Positions 45,426 through 57,420 of a stretch of DNA of 64,000 nt are shown piece after piece. The notes under the pieces are model-generated. The model made no database searches. It was not told the origin of the DNA and saw nothing but the letters and a program-made list of their open reading frames with translations. The number at the start of each line of letters is the position of its first letter. Within the stretch, counting starts at the first letter, position 1. The position numbers were made by a program, and so were the translations under genes. The stretch comes from Homalodisca vitripennis (taxonomy: Eukaryota > Arthropoda > Insecta > Hemiptera > Cicadellidae). The DNA lies in contig NC_060207.1 of assembly GCF_021130785.1 (NCBI RefSeq), positions 5,221,001 through 5,285,000 of the forward strand. The letters are read 5' to 3'.

Positions 45426-48400
45426 ATCTTAAATAGGAGCATAGGTCAATAGTTTAAGTAAGTTTAAATAATATATATTCCTTTTATTTATAGAATATTT
45501 ACTCGCCTAATGTACTTGTACCCGATTAATTTAAACGTGCATATGCATATCAAACTTGCATTATCGTTAACAGGTTTTTAAAGGGTTTTAATTCAACAGT
45601 ATATATAGTTTCCTAAAGTCATGATCTATTAAGAAATATCAGAAATGATATAAGACATTATATATTCGTACAGTGAATTATGGCATTAGTATAATGAATA
45701 GAAACTATTCATGCAGAGGATTACTTGTTACAATTATTAGTGTTTTATTGTAACTTTTATCTGTGACAGTAAACGCTCCTTATTTATATAAAAAGTTTCT
45801 GCATTTGTTTCAGAATAGAATCGTTATACGCAGACATTTATACGTATATCTATGGTAAATACTCGTAAGCAATGTTTTTATTTTATCAGTACAAAGCTGA
45901 CCTAACAGCTTTATGTGTTGTATTAATAACCCGCTCTACGCCACACAAGACAAAAATCTCTGCCTTTGTAAACACAAGTGCTCGTGACGTTCGACATCAA
46001 ATCAACACATTAACGACGCGACGACGTCTTCCTTGTAAACATCCTTAAACTGGTTCATTCTCTCGTACATTGCGGTAAATAAACATTTTGTGCAAAACAA
46101 ATTTATTATTTCTACCTCTGTAACAACATTTTATTTAAACATTAACTGATATGCGACATTTAACACATGATGTATTGTGTGTGGACGTACTTACATGACG
46201 CTGCAGAGGTCGGTGAAAAGTGTAAAACGGGTTGTAATGTAACTAATTATAACTGCAATCTCAACAGTTTCGAAATTGGTATGATCTATTCTACTATGCT
46301 ATAGTTTACAGCAAAGATGTCCGACCGTCGGCAGTTACCAAGAGCAACGACGATACAAAGTACACATACGACCAAAAACACAGTATTTATTCTACACACA
46401 TTTAAACATATCAATAAATTACATAAATTCCAAAAATTGCTCAAATATTCTTGGCGTTTGCATTATTAGAGATATAGGTACAACGTTCATGTAGTCCTAC
46501 TCGAAGAAACGTATATCTGAATGTATGGCTAGGACATCTATTTGTTCGGCTAGGATTATTGTATGCCTAGTACATTTTATACTTCTGTGTTTTTGTATTA
46601 CTTGTACGTCGCGCGGTTTCTGGCTAAAATAGCTGTATGGTTAGGTAGGTCATTAGCCAATTCCGTTCAGTAAGGATTCCTTCAATAAAATAAAATAAAA
46701 TTCCTGTATCTACTCTCTTCACAGTTCTAGCATGCGTGGTGATATGCGTTTTCCACTCAAATTAAACCTCAGAAAGCACCTAAGATTTCAATAATTTATG
46801 TAGTATTCGAATAGTGGTGAATTAAAAAAAAGTTTTAAACTTAGGTTTACGTAAACATTTTGCACAATGAGGGTGTAAACTTATTCTGAAAATCACTTAG
46901 AAACTTATTGGATATGCTTTATGATACCGAAGTTCAGAAATAACTTATAATGAGGTGTAAATATAGAATGTAGGTAAAAATTGTTGGCAAATTCGTAAAA
47001 TGTAGTTAATGTAACTTCTAAAAAGTAAATAGCGATTTGATTATAATATTTTTTTACAGCTAAATGGAGGCTAGTTATTCGACACGCCTTCTATTGATAA
47101 ATCAATCTGAAACAAAAACTTCATTTCCCGAGCATACCGATGCAATATAGTTATTTGAAAATCTTACACGGCAAAACGTACATGTGTTGCAGGTTAGTGG
47201 TTGTAGCGTTAATACTTTCATACTATCTGCTAATTATAAAAGGTAATCCTATACCAAAGTACAGCCAATCTGCAGGGTATTCCAGGGTTCAAAATAAAAT
47301 CTGTTCTGGCGGAAAAAAAATTAAATGTAAAATGCTTCTTATTAGATATGCAGGCTTCCAAAGTTAGTCAGCTAAGATAGCTGACTACTCAGCTAAGATT
47401 CCTCCACTACTCCGTTACAATATCCGTCATACATTCCTAGTACGTCATCCCTGTCACACAATTTAAAAATCTTGATAACTGAGCTATTTTCAACACTTAC
47501 AAAATATGTAAAATACAGATCATTTTCTGTTTATTTTGATTTAACTCGTGTTGCAGGCCATAAATGTTCCAAAACATGTATTATTTCTACTACTCAAAGA
47601 ATTTGGATTGCATTTTCATAGTTCTTACTGGCAAGAAGACGAGTAAAAAATAATTTTTATTTCTAGGCAAGTTTATTCTATTCAGTCTATAAAATTTAAA
47701 TTCAAGCTACTTATGTTAGTAAATAATATCGTTAAAATAAGTAAAAAATAATAAATCTATAAATTACATTAAAGTTATTAAATATCGTACTAACCACTTT
47801 GCCTCGCTGGCCAATATCACACTCACAATTCTACACGATTCCATATTAACGTAAAAAGCAAACACGTCTCACTTTAGTTTGATTAACTCTAACATGAACG
47901 TCAAAGTGAAGTATTGCAATAATTAGCTCTCTCATCACGAGAGTTGTGTACTTGTTCTGTGATAAATTATTTCTACTCAGGCGTTATTTTTATTTCAGAC
48001 ACAAAGGCGTTCACATTTTAATAGGTCCATTGAACTCTATATGTGACTCTATATTGAAATATGTGAAAATACACTCACATTCTCACGGTTGATACTCTTT
48101 GTCATTTTGATTGTTCTGTTTGATCATCATTGACAACCCTGCTTCTCAACTGTTAGCTGCTATTAATATTGCTTATCACTAATACAACAATACAGCAACC
48201 TCGTACACGTGCATCATAGTTACTAAATAACAATTTACGTGACATCCCTTCCCTGAGTTTTAAATAAAAATAGCTCAAAATAAATATTTTGATATAACCT
48301 GAACATAAACTGTGATATTTGCAAAAGTTATTGTTGGGAAAGTAGAAATTTGATATAAACAAAGGTAAAGGAGATGGGAAATAATCTTACCAAATTAAGT

Positions 48401-50244
48401 AAGAAGTTTTATAAAGTTTAAGCTCTGTTTTGGCCAATTATAAATGAGTTAAATATTATGTATATTGTATAAATGATGAGTTTGTGTAATGTGTCAAACA
48501 TCTATAATATATACTACATATATGGATATTGATACAATCATTTTATAAGAACCATTACAAACACATTATAACCTTACATTATGCGAGTCTGATGGCGCTT
48601 TCTTTGAAAACAAAGAAAGAACTATTTTATTTATTAATATCAAAGAAGAAGGATAAAACAAAATAATAGTATCAAAACTGATAACATTATTGTATTAAAA
48701 TGGTGTATCTTTACATCATAAATGAACTAAACGCAAATATCTATATTTATCATGTTTGTAGAAAGATTAAACAAATAATGCAGGATCGTAATAACTCTAT
48801 ACGATCAGACGCATTTCTTGTATTATTGGTATTGTAAATCCTTTAACTCGAGCTTTCAGATGAGTTTATTTTTTAATCGACTCCTAATACGTCTTATCGA
48901 TAACAAGGTATTTTTTTGGTTTTGGGTAGCTGTCAAATATAAGTAGATATCGGTTTTGTCCGAATAAAATAAAGAATAGTCAAATATCAAAATATCGGGA
49001 AAACAAGTTTTTGACCTCCGTTACTCTAACGGAAGCAACTCTATCCTTAACACAGGAGATGTTGTAGAGTGTAGGCGAGACATTCAAGTAACACCTGGAT
49101 ATTTGCACGGTAACTACACGGTTCCGTACAATGTTGAGAATATTGTAGTGCATATCACTTTAGCACCTTAGAACGTGTTAAAATAGCAAACTATTCTATG
49201 CAATTTTCTTCACTTTCATACTTTTAATCTTCAAAATCATTACCCTAATATTTTCACCATTTTTTTATGAATAACCCTATATTACTCAACAACCTAATTA
49301 CAAACAACTTATAATTTATTATTTTGATATACGCATAATTAAAATTCTGTTTATATAAAATTGTTTAAGTTTAAATGCTATATGTAGGTTTATTAGAGAA
49401 CATAATTAAATAATGCACTCTGTATGTCACCAGTATATACTTGTGTTTTATATTACACGCAATTATGTGCGATGCATGTATAATTCCAAAGCTATAATTT
49501 CAAAGCTATAATTCCAAAGCTCCAAGGAATAATTTCTATTGGTGTAATATTACTCGTGTAAAATAAAATATCACCTACTCTATGTTTTTATACGTTTTGA
49601 ACCTGTATTGTACTGTAGATTTCGAGACACGGTCTGTTTGGAAAAAATATAACTTTGAAATACACTTATAATTTATTTTAATCTATTTATTTATTAAATT
49701 TTTTGATAATATGTAGTTTAATATTTCAACAAGTTTTAAATTATGACTCATGAGGATTTTTGTGTTTACATTTTAATACATTGGGTTATTACTCATGGTT
49801 ATATTCGTGGATAATACTAAATATTAACATATGGTTCATATTAATACATTTGTTCTTTTATTATTCCATAATGTAAAAGGTTTCAATTCACACCTGACTT
49901 GCTGCTGTTGTACTAAACTAACCAAAAGAGATCTCAAAGATGTAGCTGTTAGTCAAAGCTCATCTTCTTCTAACATTGTTCATACAAACAGCCTGAGCTT
50001 TCATGCACAGCCACCTAGACAATACTTCCTTTACTATTTCATGTATAATCCACTTTCATAAAAAGATTCGATAGATCATTTATAATTTTGCTAAAATTAT
50101 GATACCTTTAATTCTGTATTTCTCTATGTTTCCCAATTATGTAGAAATATGTAGAACACTCTAACTCCTTAGAAAACAATATGTGTTTAGTCACATTAAA
50201 AACTACAATTTACCAATAATACCCATTTTATAATAATAACCACT
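45426..50244. other. AT-rich intergenic DNA, no supported gene
   Basis: Only short frames (64-76 codons), none recognisable. A tiny array of three ~15-bp units (ATAATTCCAAAGCT) lies at 49478-49520. Confidence 0.35.
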
Positions 50245-50254
50245 TTATTGAGTG

Positions 50255-51030
50255 TATAAAGAGAAAATGTGTTTCAAGATTATACTTCTTCCACTGCTAC
50301 TGTGAGTTCTGGACATGGGGATGGTGAGGTTTTCCTGGGTATACACTGAAAATACAAGCAAGATTATACTTCTTCCACTGCTATTGTGAGTTCTGGACAT
50401 GGGGATGGTGAGGTTTTCCTGGGTATACAATAAAAATACAAGCAAGATTATACTTCTTCCACTGCTATTGTGAGTTCTGGACATGGGGATGGTGAGGTTT
50501 TCCTGGGTATACACTGAAAATACAAGCAAGATTATACTTCTTCCACTGCTATTGTGAGTTCTGGACATGGGTATGGTGAGGTTTTCCTGGGTATACACTG
50601 AAAATACAAGCAAGATTATACTTCTTCCACTGCTATTGTGAGTTCTGGACATGGGTATGGTGAGGTTTTCCTGGGTATACACTGAAAATACAAGCAAGAT
50701 TATACTTCTTCCACTGCTATTGTGAGTTCTGGACATGGGTATGGTGAGGTTTTCCTGGGTATACACTGAAAATACAAGCAATATTATACTTCTTCCACTG
50801 CTATTGTGAGTTCTGGACATGGGTATGGTGAGGTTTTCCTGGGTATACACTGAAAATACAAGCAAGATTCTACTTCTTCCACTGTTATTGTGAGTTCTGG
50901 ACATGGGGATGGTGTTTTCCTGGGTATACACTGAAAATACAAGCAAGATTCTACTTCTTCCACTGCTACTGTGAGTTCTGGACATGGGGATGGTGAGGTT
51001 TTCCTGGGTATACACTGAAAATACATCAAA
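50255..51030 (-). repeat. Minisatellite, 84-bp unit, ~9 copies, open in one frame
   Basis: Nine copies of an 84-bp unit. Because 84 is divisible by three, one minus-strand frame stays open for 264 codons and reads as a 28-residue repeat, FSVYTQENLTIPMSRTHNSS then GRSIILLV. One copy (near 50915) lacks exactly three bases, which keeps the frame. Differences between copies include ATA/ATC (silent Ile), AAT/AGT (Asn/Ser) and one copy with LLYTQ. The peptide has no signal sequence, Cys pattern or similarity I recognise. A second frame is also open for 81 codons, as expected of a repeat and not of a gene. I treat it as a minisatellite. Confidence 0.9.
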
Positions 51031-54000
51031 AACTTTCAAGATTAAATTTTGAAAATTCGAAAATTATGCAATAACTTATACTAATACTACTATTCATAAC
51101 TTACTTATAACGTTATTTATAAGTTTTAAGTGTGCTTTTAAATATAACATGCTTTACATTTTGTGTAAAATTATTTAATTAGAACATTTAAAATGTTTAT
51201 TTGTCAGATATGTATATTTTAATGTTCTTAAATGGTTATTTGAAGGTATCTTAAAACAAATTCTTTATTAAAATGTAATTAAGATGATGAAACATAAGGG
51301 TAAAGAATTGCTTAGATTTATTATTTTCAAAGTTAAAAAGATTAATCTTGTTTTATGTAAAGTTAGCATTTTATATCAGTTTCTAGTTAAAGTATCTTAC
51401 TGAAAGTAGACTACAATACAAAAACATATCATAGATAAATACTGCTAAGGTACGTGTAAAGAAAATTTACCTATTATGGTTCTAAAGTTTAATATTACAA
51501 AAGTGGTTAGATAAATGGTTTCTTAATATTTAAGAGGAAACTGAAAGTGTTTAAGTTACTGCAATTTGATATTAGGAAGCCTTCCATAGTCTCCCAATTA
51601 GCGTTACTTTGTTATTTACACCAAAGACTCTGTAATTTGGAGCTGTCGTGTTGTGAGTAAGGACGCTAACTTTGTCACTGCAGTTCCATCTTTGGTGATA
51701 ACTACCGAAATTTCTCCAGTATCACCTTTAATGAAATCACAACTTAAGTCTCAGGAGTTTAACCCTCAGCAGTGAGATAAACACTCTGGTATTACGAGAC
51801 TTCTTCCGGCCTAGTGAATAAGCAGTATGGCTGGATACTATAATAAACTGATAAATGAAATATTTATTTTGTCCACGAGTCACTAAATTATTTGTATTTA
51901 TAAATTATTTAGTATGCAAGAAAGGAGTTTTAAAACAACAATAGAATTGCTTGATTGAATTGTTGTTACTGATATTATGTTCATGATTAAATGATTTAAT
52001 TATATAGATGTGTCTACCCTTACTGTTATGAAGCGTCAGGTTTTTGACAGAGTTAATTAAACTAAAGAGCGAACACGTATTTGTGTTTGACGTGAAATAG
52101 ACCAACGCATAGTGGTTAATTTGATGAGGGTCAGTGGGATCATGTGGTTAGCTTTCATGTTACGGAAAGAGCTTTTAGCAGTAGAATTGATAATGCTTCA
52201 AAGCTACTCCTCACTGATTGGAAGCCAGAAATACGGATGCAGAGAAAAATATGTGCTTATATTAGAATCATTTCTGGGTCGGTGGCTGTTTGATTACGTA
52301 AAAGTGAAATTTTTCAGCGTCTATTGCGTACAATGATTTATTAATTTACGCCTCCAAAAATCGTTAGGATCAACCAGTTACTTTAATCGTTTCTATATTT
52401 ATCTGTTTATAACATGGTAGAAGTACATGTGGTGTACAGGCATCACTGAGGTTTTGTGCACAGTTTAAAAATTACAGCTTACTTTCGAATTGTCCAGCGG
52501 TCAAAAGTAGACAGACATACAACAATACAGAAAACGAACTTTTAAGTCTTCACAGTGTAAATAAGAGAAAGGTTATCAGCCTACTCATAATCCAATGATA
52601 TTTAAGAGTTGGTATCAAATCCTTTAAGAGTAGAAATCGCCATATTTGACTGTTTAAATGACATGGTGCTCACATCATCATTTTAATTAATCATTATGGA
52701 TGCTGTGAATATTTATAATTACATAAATCGTCAGTGGAAGATCCCTGTGGTGGGTAGAATATTATATTACAGTAATTAAGGTTAGTTTAGATGTTGTAGA
52801 GAAAAGGTCCTGTGACGGTTGTTTGGGACATTATGTCGTTGCTTGAAGCGTAAGTGAACAGATATTACATCGCGTAAATGAAGTAAATTACACACACAGT
52901 TTTACTTGAAGATCACGTCAGATTTATCAGTAGATAAACTGGCTTATGTTGTGGTTACAGCGGGAATGACTTGGTTACTAAACCTGGATTGAGGGACTTG
53001 TTATTTGATCGGAACAGGGAATGAATGTGACCAGTGAGAGTTAGAGTTGTGTGGTTAGTTATAACAAGGTACCAGATGAATGATTGTGGTTAATGTGGGA
53101 GATCCGGTCTCCGCTCTACCCAAGGCGTCAGATCTGTAGATCACAGTTAGCCATGTTTACATTGGAAGCACGCTTAGGCAAGTAAACTGTAATCACCTGC
53201 TTGGCCAAGCATGCCTCAAGCAGACTGCGCACAGCAAGGGAATGCTTCCAATTTTAGTCGTAGTGGAATTGTCCGAAAGTGAGGATTTGTCTTAATAAGG
53301 GGTTTTAAATTTCTCTATTCAAATAAGCTGAACCTTATAGGGGAAAATGGCTAAATAAATAATTTACATATAGGGCACACAATGGGGAATATCATAACAT
53401 TGCCCAGGCATATGGCATATGTTTGCTATGTAACTTTGAAGTTGAATATGTTAGTTCGACATTAAGGTATCGTGAAGACAGACATAAATAAAAATTTTTC
53501 CAGCCCGTCGAAAATTCTAACTCTTATATAATCGGAGTTCATGTAGTAAGCATATATATAATATAGTTATAAATTTGTTTAGTATGTCTGTACAAATTTA
53601 GATACAAATTTTAGATAATCAATGAAAATACCTATGAAAACCATACTAATATATGAACTTGTCTTCATTTACTTGCATTTAAGGCTCGCATAAATACTGC
53701 AATTCTATAGAGAACTCTTTTTAATATACAATCTTACTCTCTTATCATGGATTTTATATACAACCTCTTGTCGAAGTAAAGAGTGAAACAAGTAATAATG
53801 GTATCGTCAATAACACAGTCATAACTGCAGTGCTCAAAGTTTTGAACTATAAAAAGGCAAGACGCAGGGTGCTGATTTCTATAAATGTTTTTTACTTCTT
53901 AAAAAAATAATATGTAAGATTTGACATATGTAATATAGCTACGTAACAATATTGGTAACGTTTTGCATCCATGTCTTATTCAGTAAAACATTCTTATTGT

Positions 54001-54412
54001 ACCTGAACTAAGTAAACCACCACAATTACCTTTATTTAACGTTTCATAAAACTTACTTATTCCAGAGTACTACAAGTTTACAAGTAACTAGTTTCCACTA
54101 ATACCTGAAGCAGCACTGTACACCTATTGAAGCTGAATTGTTTTAAATCTTATAAGGGACTTTTTCTAACAAATACATGAATGGGCCAGAAGGGAGTTCA
54201 TTAACTTAAACAATATAATAGTGTTATTTTGTGTAGCAAATATTATTCAAATATCTTGAAAACTAAAAACAAATATTTGAGTGGATTATACTAATATTAT
54301 TTTTATGTAACTACTTATCTCAACTACAAATTATTTTTAAGTAGATTTAAAATGGTTAGCAAAAATTCAAAACCTCTTATTAGTATTTCTTAAATATAAA
54401 TTATTGACATAT
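51031..54412. other. Intergenic DNA, no supported gene
   Basis: A G+C-richer patch at 51560-51830 is open for 57 plus-strand codons and 43 minus-strand codons. Neither is recognisable. A dyad-rich patch lies at 53160-53253. The rest is A+T-rich and featureless to me. Confidence 0.35.
53160..53253. repeat. Branched inverted-repeat patch
   Basis: ATTGGAAGCA at the left end pairs with TGCTTCCAAT at the right. Inside, GCTTAGGCA pairs with TGCCTCAAGC with one bulge, and TGCTTGGCCAAGCA at the centre is a perfect 14-bp palindrome. It could form a cross-shaped or multi-branched fold. Function unknown. Confidence 0.6.
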
Positions 54413-54415
54413 ATA

Positions 54416-54973
54416 CAGGGTGTTCTGAAAAAAGGTGCCCATAAGTCAGGGCGTGATTCCTCACATCAAAATAAGAAAAAAAGGTCTAATTAACATAGGT
54501 CCGAAAATGCTTAGTTACCAAGTTATACAGGGTGAAAGATTTCGTCTGAATTTCAGTTCCCCTGCTGCAACGAAGCCCTACGGGTATTTTTTGGCTGTTA
54601 ATTAAGATGTACAATTTAGCGTACTTTATGTAAAATGAACTGAAAAATTGAATAAAACCGTTTCCAGACCTGTAGCTACAGTAATTTTTAAGATATGTGA
54701 CGAAATACGCGAAACTTGGTCCCGAAAAACAAGTTACATTTAGGTTTGAAGCAGATTTACTATGTTAAATGTACAATAAACACAAAATATTTTTTCACGG
54801 TACTTGTAGAAAATTTAATTTCGAAGAGAAAGATGTAAAATAAGTCTATAATAGACAAACGCAAACTTTAAAAAATAATCCTTAATTACATACAAAACGC
54901 ATGAAAAATAGACAAAATCTGTTAAGCTCTCTACAAATGTAATATTGAAATTAAAACAGCTGTTTTATTAAAA
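54416..54973. repeat. Left long inverted repeat of the mariner-type element
   Basis: About 558 bp, ending with ACAGCTGTTTTATTAAAA. It pairs with 56395-56957. It holds no open frame of note. Confidence 0.88.
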
Positions 54974-55131
54974 CAAATTAATGAGTTACTATTATTTCTT
55001 ATCAAGTAAATATTTTTAACAATCATACATTATCATACATAAAAAAGTTATCTGAATTATCATTCAACAAAAAAGTTACACTTGTCCTAAAAAACTAATC
55101 ACGTCACAGTAGATGTTCAAAATGTTTCCCC

Positions 55132-56192
55132 TCATTCAAAATACAAGCATCCAGCCGTCTTCTCATAGACTGCCGAACTCTTTCGAAGATCCCAAGGTGT
55201 CTCACGTATCCTTTGAATCCCGTTAACAATCCTTATTCGCAACTCTTCTATGGTATCCACAGGCGAGTCGTAGACAAGCGTCTTTAAATGTCCCCATAAG
55301 AAAAAGTCTAGAGGATTGAGGTCAGGTGACCTTGCAGGCCATGCTACTGGGGCTCCTCGACCAATCCATCTGTTTGGATATGCTTCATTTAAAAATTCTC
55401 TTACTTGTAATGTGTAATGAGCTGGAGCTCCATCCTGCATGAACCACATGTTGTTGCGTGTGTATAGTGGCACATCTTCGAGTAACTCATTCAGATTAGT
55501 CGTCAAGAAATGTAAATAATTTTCACCATTGAGCGTATCAGGTAAAAAACTAATAAAAATTTATCACCCAGAATAGCAGCCCATACGTTTATAGAAAACT
55601 GATATTGGTGACGGTTCTCTGAAATAGCACGTGGATTTTCAATTGCCCACATATGAGTATTGTGGGTGTTAAGAATAGCCATTCTTGAAAATTTTGCTTC
55701 ATCAGTAAAGATAATGTAATTTAAAAAATGTGGATTTCTGCACCTTTGGATAAGCCATTGGCATAGCTGAACACGAGGAAAGTAATCTCGAGGCAAAAGA
55801 GCCTGGACCCTTTGATAGTGATAAGAATGCAACTGCTGCTCGTGTAAAATCTTCCAGACAATTGAATTACTAACACCGAAATCCAAGGCTAGTTCTCTAG
55901 TACTTCTTCCAGGATGATTCTCTATTTCGTCCAACACGCCCTCCTCCAATTCAGCTGTACACGTTGTACGTGGCCGTCCTGATCTACCAACTTTTCCAGA
56001 TTTAAAGGTTCCCGTCTCGCTTAGCCTTCTATGAATGGAAGAAAACATTTTATGAGTCGGTAACTGTCTATGAGGAAAATGTTCCTGATAGAGTCGTCTA
56101 GCCTGACGACTGTTGCAATGTGCAAGACCGTACATTAAATGCATGTCTGCCATTTCACCATTAGTGTACATAATATTCATATTACCTGCCAT
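55132..56192 (-). pseudogene. Tc1/mariner transposase, DD41D type, one-base frameshift
   Basis: The enzyme cuts at the element's ends and joins them to a TA target. From the ATG at 56192, an N-terminal helix-turn-helix region (MYGLAHCNSRQARRLYQEHF) and a basic GRSGRPRT linker lead into the catalytic domain, with the first Asp in FTDEAKFSR. After NVWAAILGDKF the frame is lost in a run of six A/T bases at 55544-55549, where one base appears to be missing. The next frame resumes at once with TTNLNELLEDVPLYTRNN and gives MQDGAPAH (second Asp) and WPARSPDLNPLDFF (third Asp). I count 41 residues between the second and third Asp, as in the DD41D group. All three acidic residues remain. The full gene would be about 350 codons, normal for the family. 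Confidence 0.88.
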
Positions 56193-56394
56193 GATGAATA
56201 AGATATTATTAGCTATCAAAAATTAACTTCAACGGCACTCGCACTAACTTGTATTAAAGTACAGATCAACACACGCACTTAATGAGCAATGGAAAAATAG
56301 CTGCTTGTAATGTTTATTTAAATTATTATAAACAATGTTACATTGTTAAAACATATGTTTTAAATAGAAATTATTTTGTTTCTCAAATCAAATA

Positions 56395-56957
56395 TTTTAA
56401 TAAAACAGCTGTTTTAATTTCAATATTACATTTGTAGAGAGCTTAACAGATTTTGCCTATTTTTCATGCGTTTTGTATGTAATTAAGGATTATTTTTTAA
56501 AGTTTGCGTTTGTCTATTATAGACTTATTTTACATCTTTCTCTTCGAAATTAAATTTTCTACAAGTACCGTGAAAAAATATTTTGTGTTTATTGTACATT
56601 TAACATAGTAAATCTGCTTCAAACCTAAATGTAACTTGTTTTTCGGGACCAAGTTTCGCGTATTTCGTCACATATCTTAAAAATTACTGTAGCTACAGGT
56701 CTGGAAACGGTTTTATTCAATTTTTCAGTTCATTTTACATAAATTACGCTAAATTGTACATCTTAATTAACAGCCAACAAATACCCGTAGGGCTTCGTTG
56801 CAGCAGGGGAACTGAAATTCAGACGAAATCTTTCACCCTGTATAACTTGGTAACTAAGCATTTTCGGACCTACAGTATGTTAATTAGACCTTTTTTTCTT
56901 ATTTTGATGTGAGGAATCACGCCCTGACTTATGGGCACCTTTTTTCAGAACACCCTG
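56395..56957. repeat. Right long inverted repeat of the mariner-type element
   Basis: About 563 bp, the inverted partner of 54416-54973. It ends GAACACCCTG before a TA that merges into a short (TA)n run. Confidence 0.88.
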
Positions 56958-56968
56958 TATATATATAT

Positions 56969-57112
56969 GGGCTCTGTGGTGTAATGGTAGCACATTCACC
57001 CGGCAAGTGAGAGATCCGGGTTCGAGTCCCGGCGGAGCAAGTACTTTTTGCGATTCAATATTTATTGAAATTAAATTAGGCTATTGCCACTTATACAAAT
57101 TTAATGAATGTA
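56969..57112 (+). repeat. 144-bp tRNA-derived unit, copy 1
   Basis: The tRNA-like head plus 72 bp of tail, ending TTTAATGAATGTA, is repeated without change at 57226-57369. Copy 1 lies 9 bp beyond the end of the mariner-type element. Confidence 0.85.
56970..57040 (+). tRNA. tRNA-Ala(GGC)-like gene or SINE head, copy 1
   Basis: It folds as a cloverleaf. The acceptor GGCTCTG pairs with CGGAGCA, with only the first pair (G-A) mismatched. The D stem is GTGT/GCAC, the anticodon stem TTCAC/GTGAG with loop CCGGCAA, and the T arm CCGGG-TTCGAGT-CCCGG. The reading is anticodon GGC (Ala). Three things argue against a working alanine tRNA: base 33 is C instead of the near-universal U, pair 3:70 is C-G instead of the G:U that alanyl-tRNA synthetase needs, and eukaryotes normally use AGC, not GGC. 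The internal promoter boxes are good (TGGTGTAATGG; GGTTCGAGTCC), and a TTTTT Pol III terminator follows at 57045-57049. A transcribable tRNA-derived repeat is the best reading. Confidence 0.6.
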
Positions 57113-57225
57113 AACAGAAGTCATTTGACAGGTATTTGGTCTTCCGATCATATGTTAGTTTGGTTATTTAAACACATATGTGAAAGAAACGGCCAAATAC
57201 AAAATAATTGAATCGTAAAAAGTGA

Positions 57226-57364
57226 GGGCTCTGTGGTGTAATGGTAGCACATTCACCCGGCAAGTGAGAGATCCGGGTTCGAGTCCCGGCGGAGCAAGTA
57301 CTTTTTGCGATTCAATATTTATTGAAATTAAATTAGGCTATTGCCACTTATACAAATTTAATGA

Positions 57365-57369
<5 letters not shown>
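57226..57369 (+). repeat. 144-bp tRNA-derived unit, copy 2
   Basis: An exact repeat of 56969-57112 as far as I can read. It is followed directly by a (TA)n tract, a common tail of tRNA-derived SINEs. Confidence 0.85.
57227..57297 (+). tRNA. tRNA-Ala(GGC)-like gene or SINE head, copy 2
   Basis: Identical to the copy at 56970, including C33, the C-G pair at 3:70 and the terminator (TTTTT at 57302-57306). It differs in its upstream flank: ATTGAATCGTAAAAAGT just before it is the near-complement of ACTTTTTGCGATTCAAT just after it. The tRNA-like sequence therefore sits at the centre of an extra ~17-bp inverted repeat. Confidence 0.6.

Positions 57370-57417
<48 letters not shown>
57366..57417. repeat. 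(TA)n microsatellite
   Basis: About 25 TA dinucleotides, continuous with the 3' end of the second tRNA-derived unit. Confidence 0.95.

Positions 57418-57420
<3 letters not shown>

Larger units (their letters stand above)
54416..56957. mobile_element. Tc1/mariner-type transposon with ~560-bp inverted repeats
   Basis: It begins CAGGGTGTTCTGAAAAAA after a TA at 54414-54415 and ends with the complement before TA at 56958-56959, the TA duplication of this superfamily. The inverted repeats are unusually long, 54416-54973 and 56395-56957, with scattered differences such as ATTTTTTGGC against the complement of GCCAACAAAT. The transposase gene between them carries a frameshift, so this copy could move only with help from another. 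The differences between arms and the single lesion suggest moderate age. Confidence 0.88.

Noticed and set aside
51560..51830. Protein-like short frames on both strands
   Set aside because: 57 and 43 codons, no ATG near the start and no family resemblance. Both strands look equally plausible, so neither is supported.
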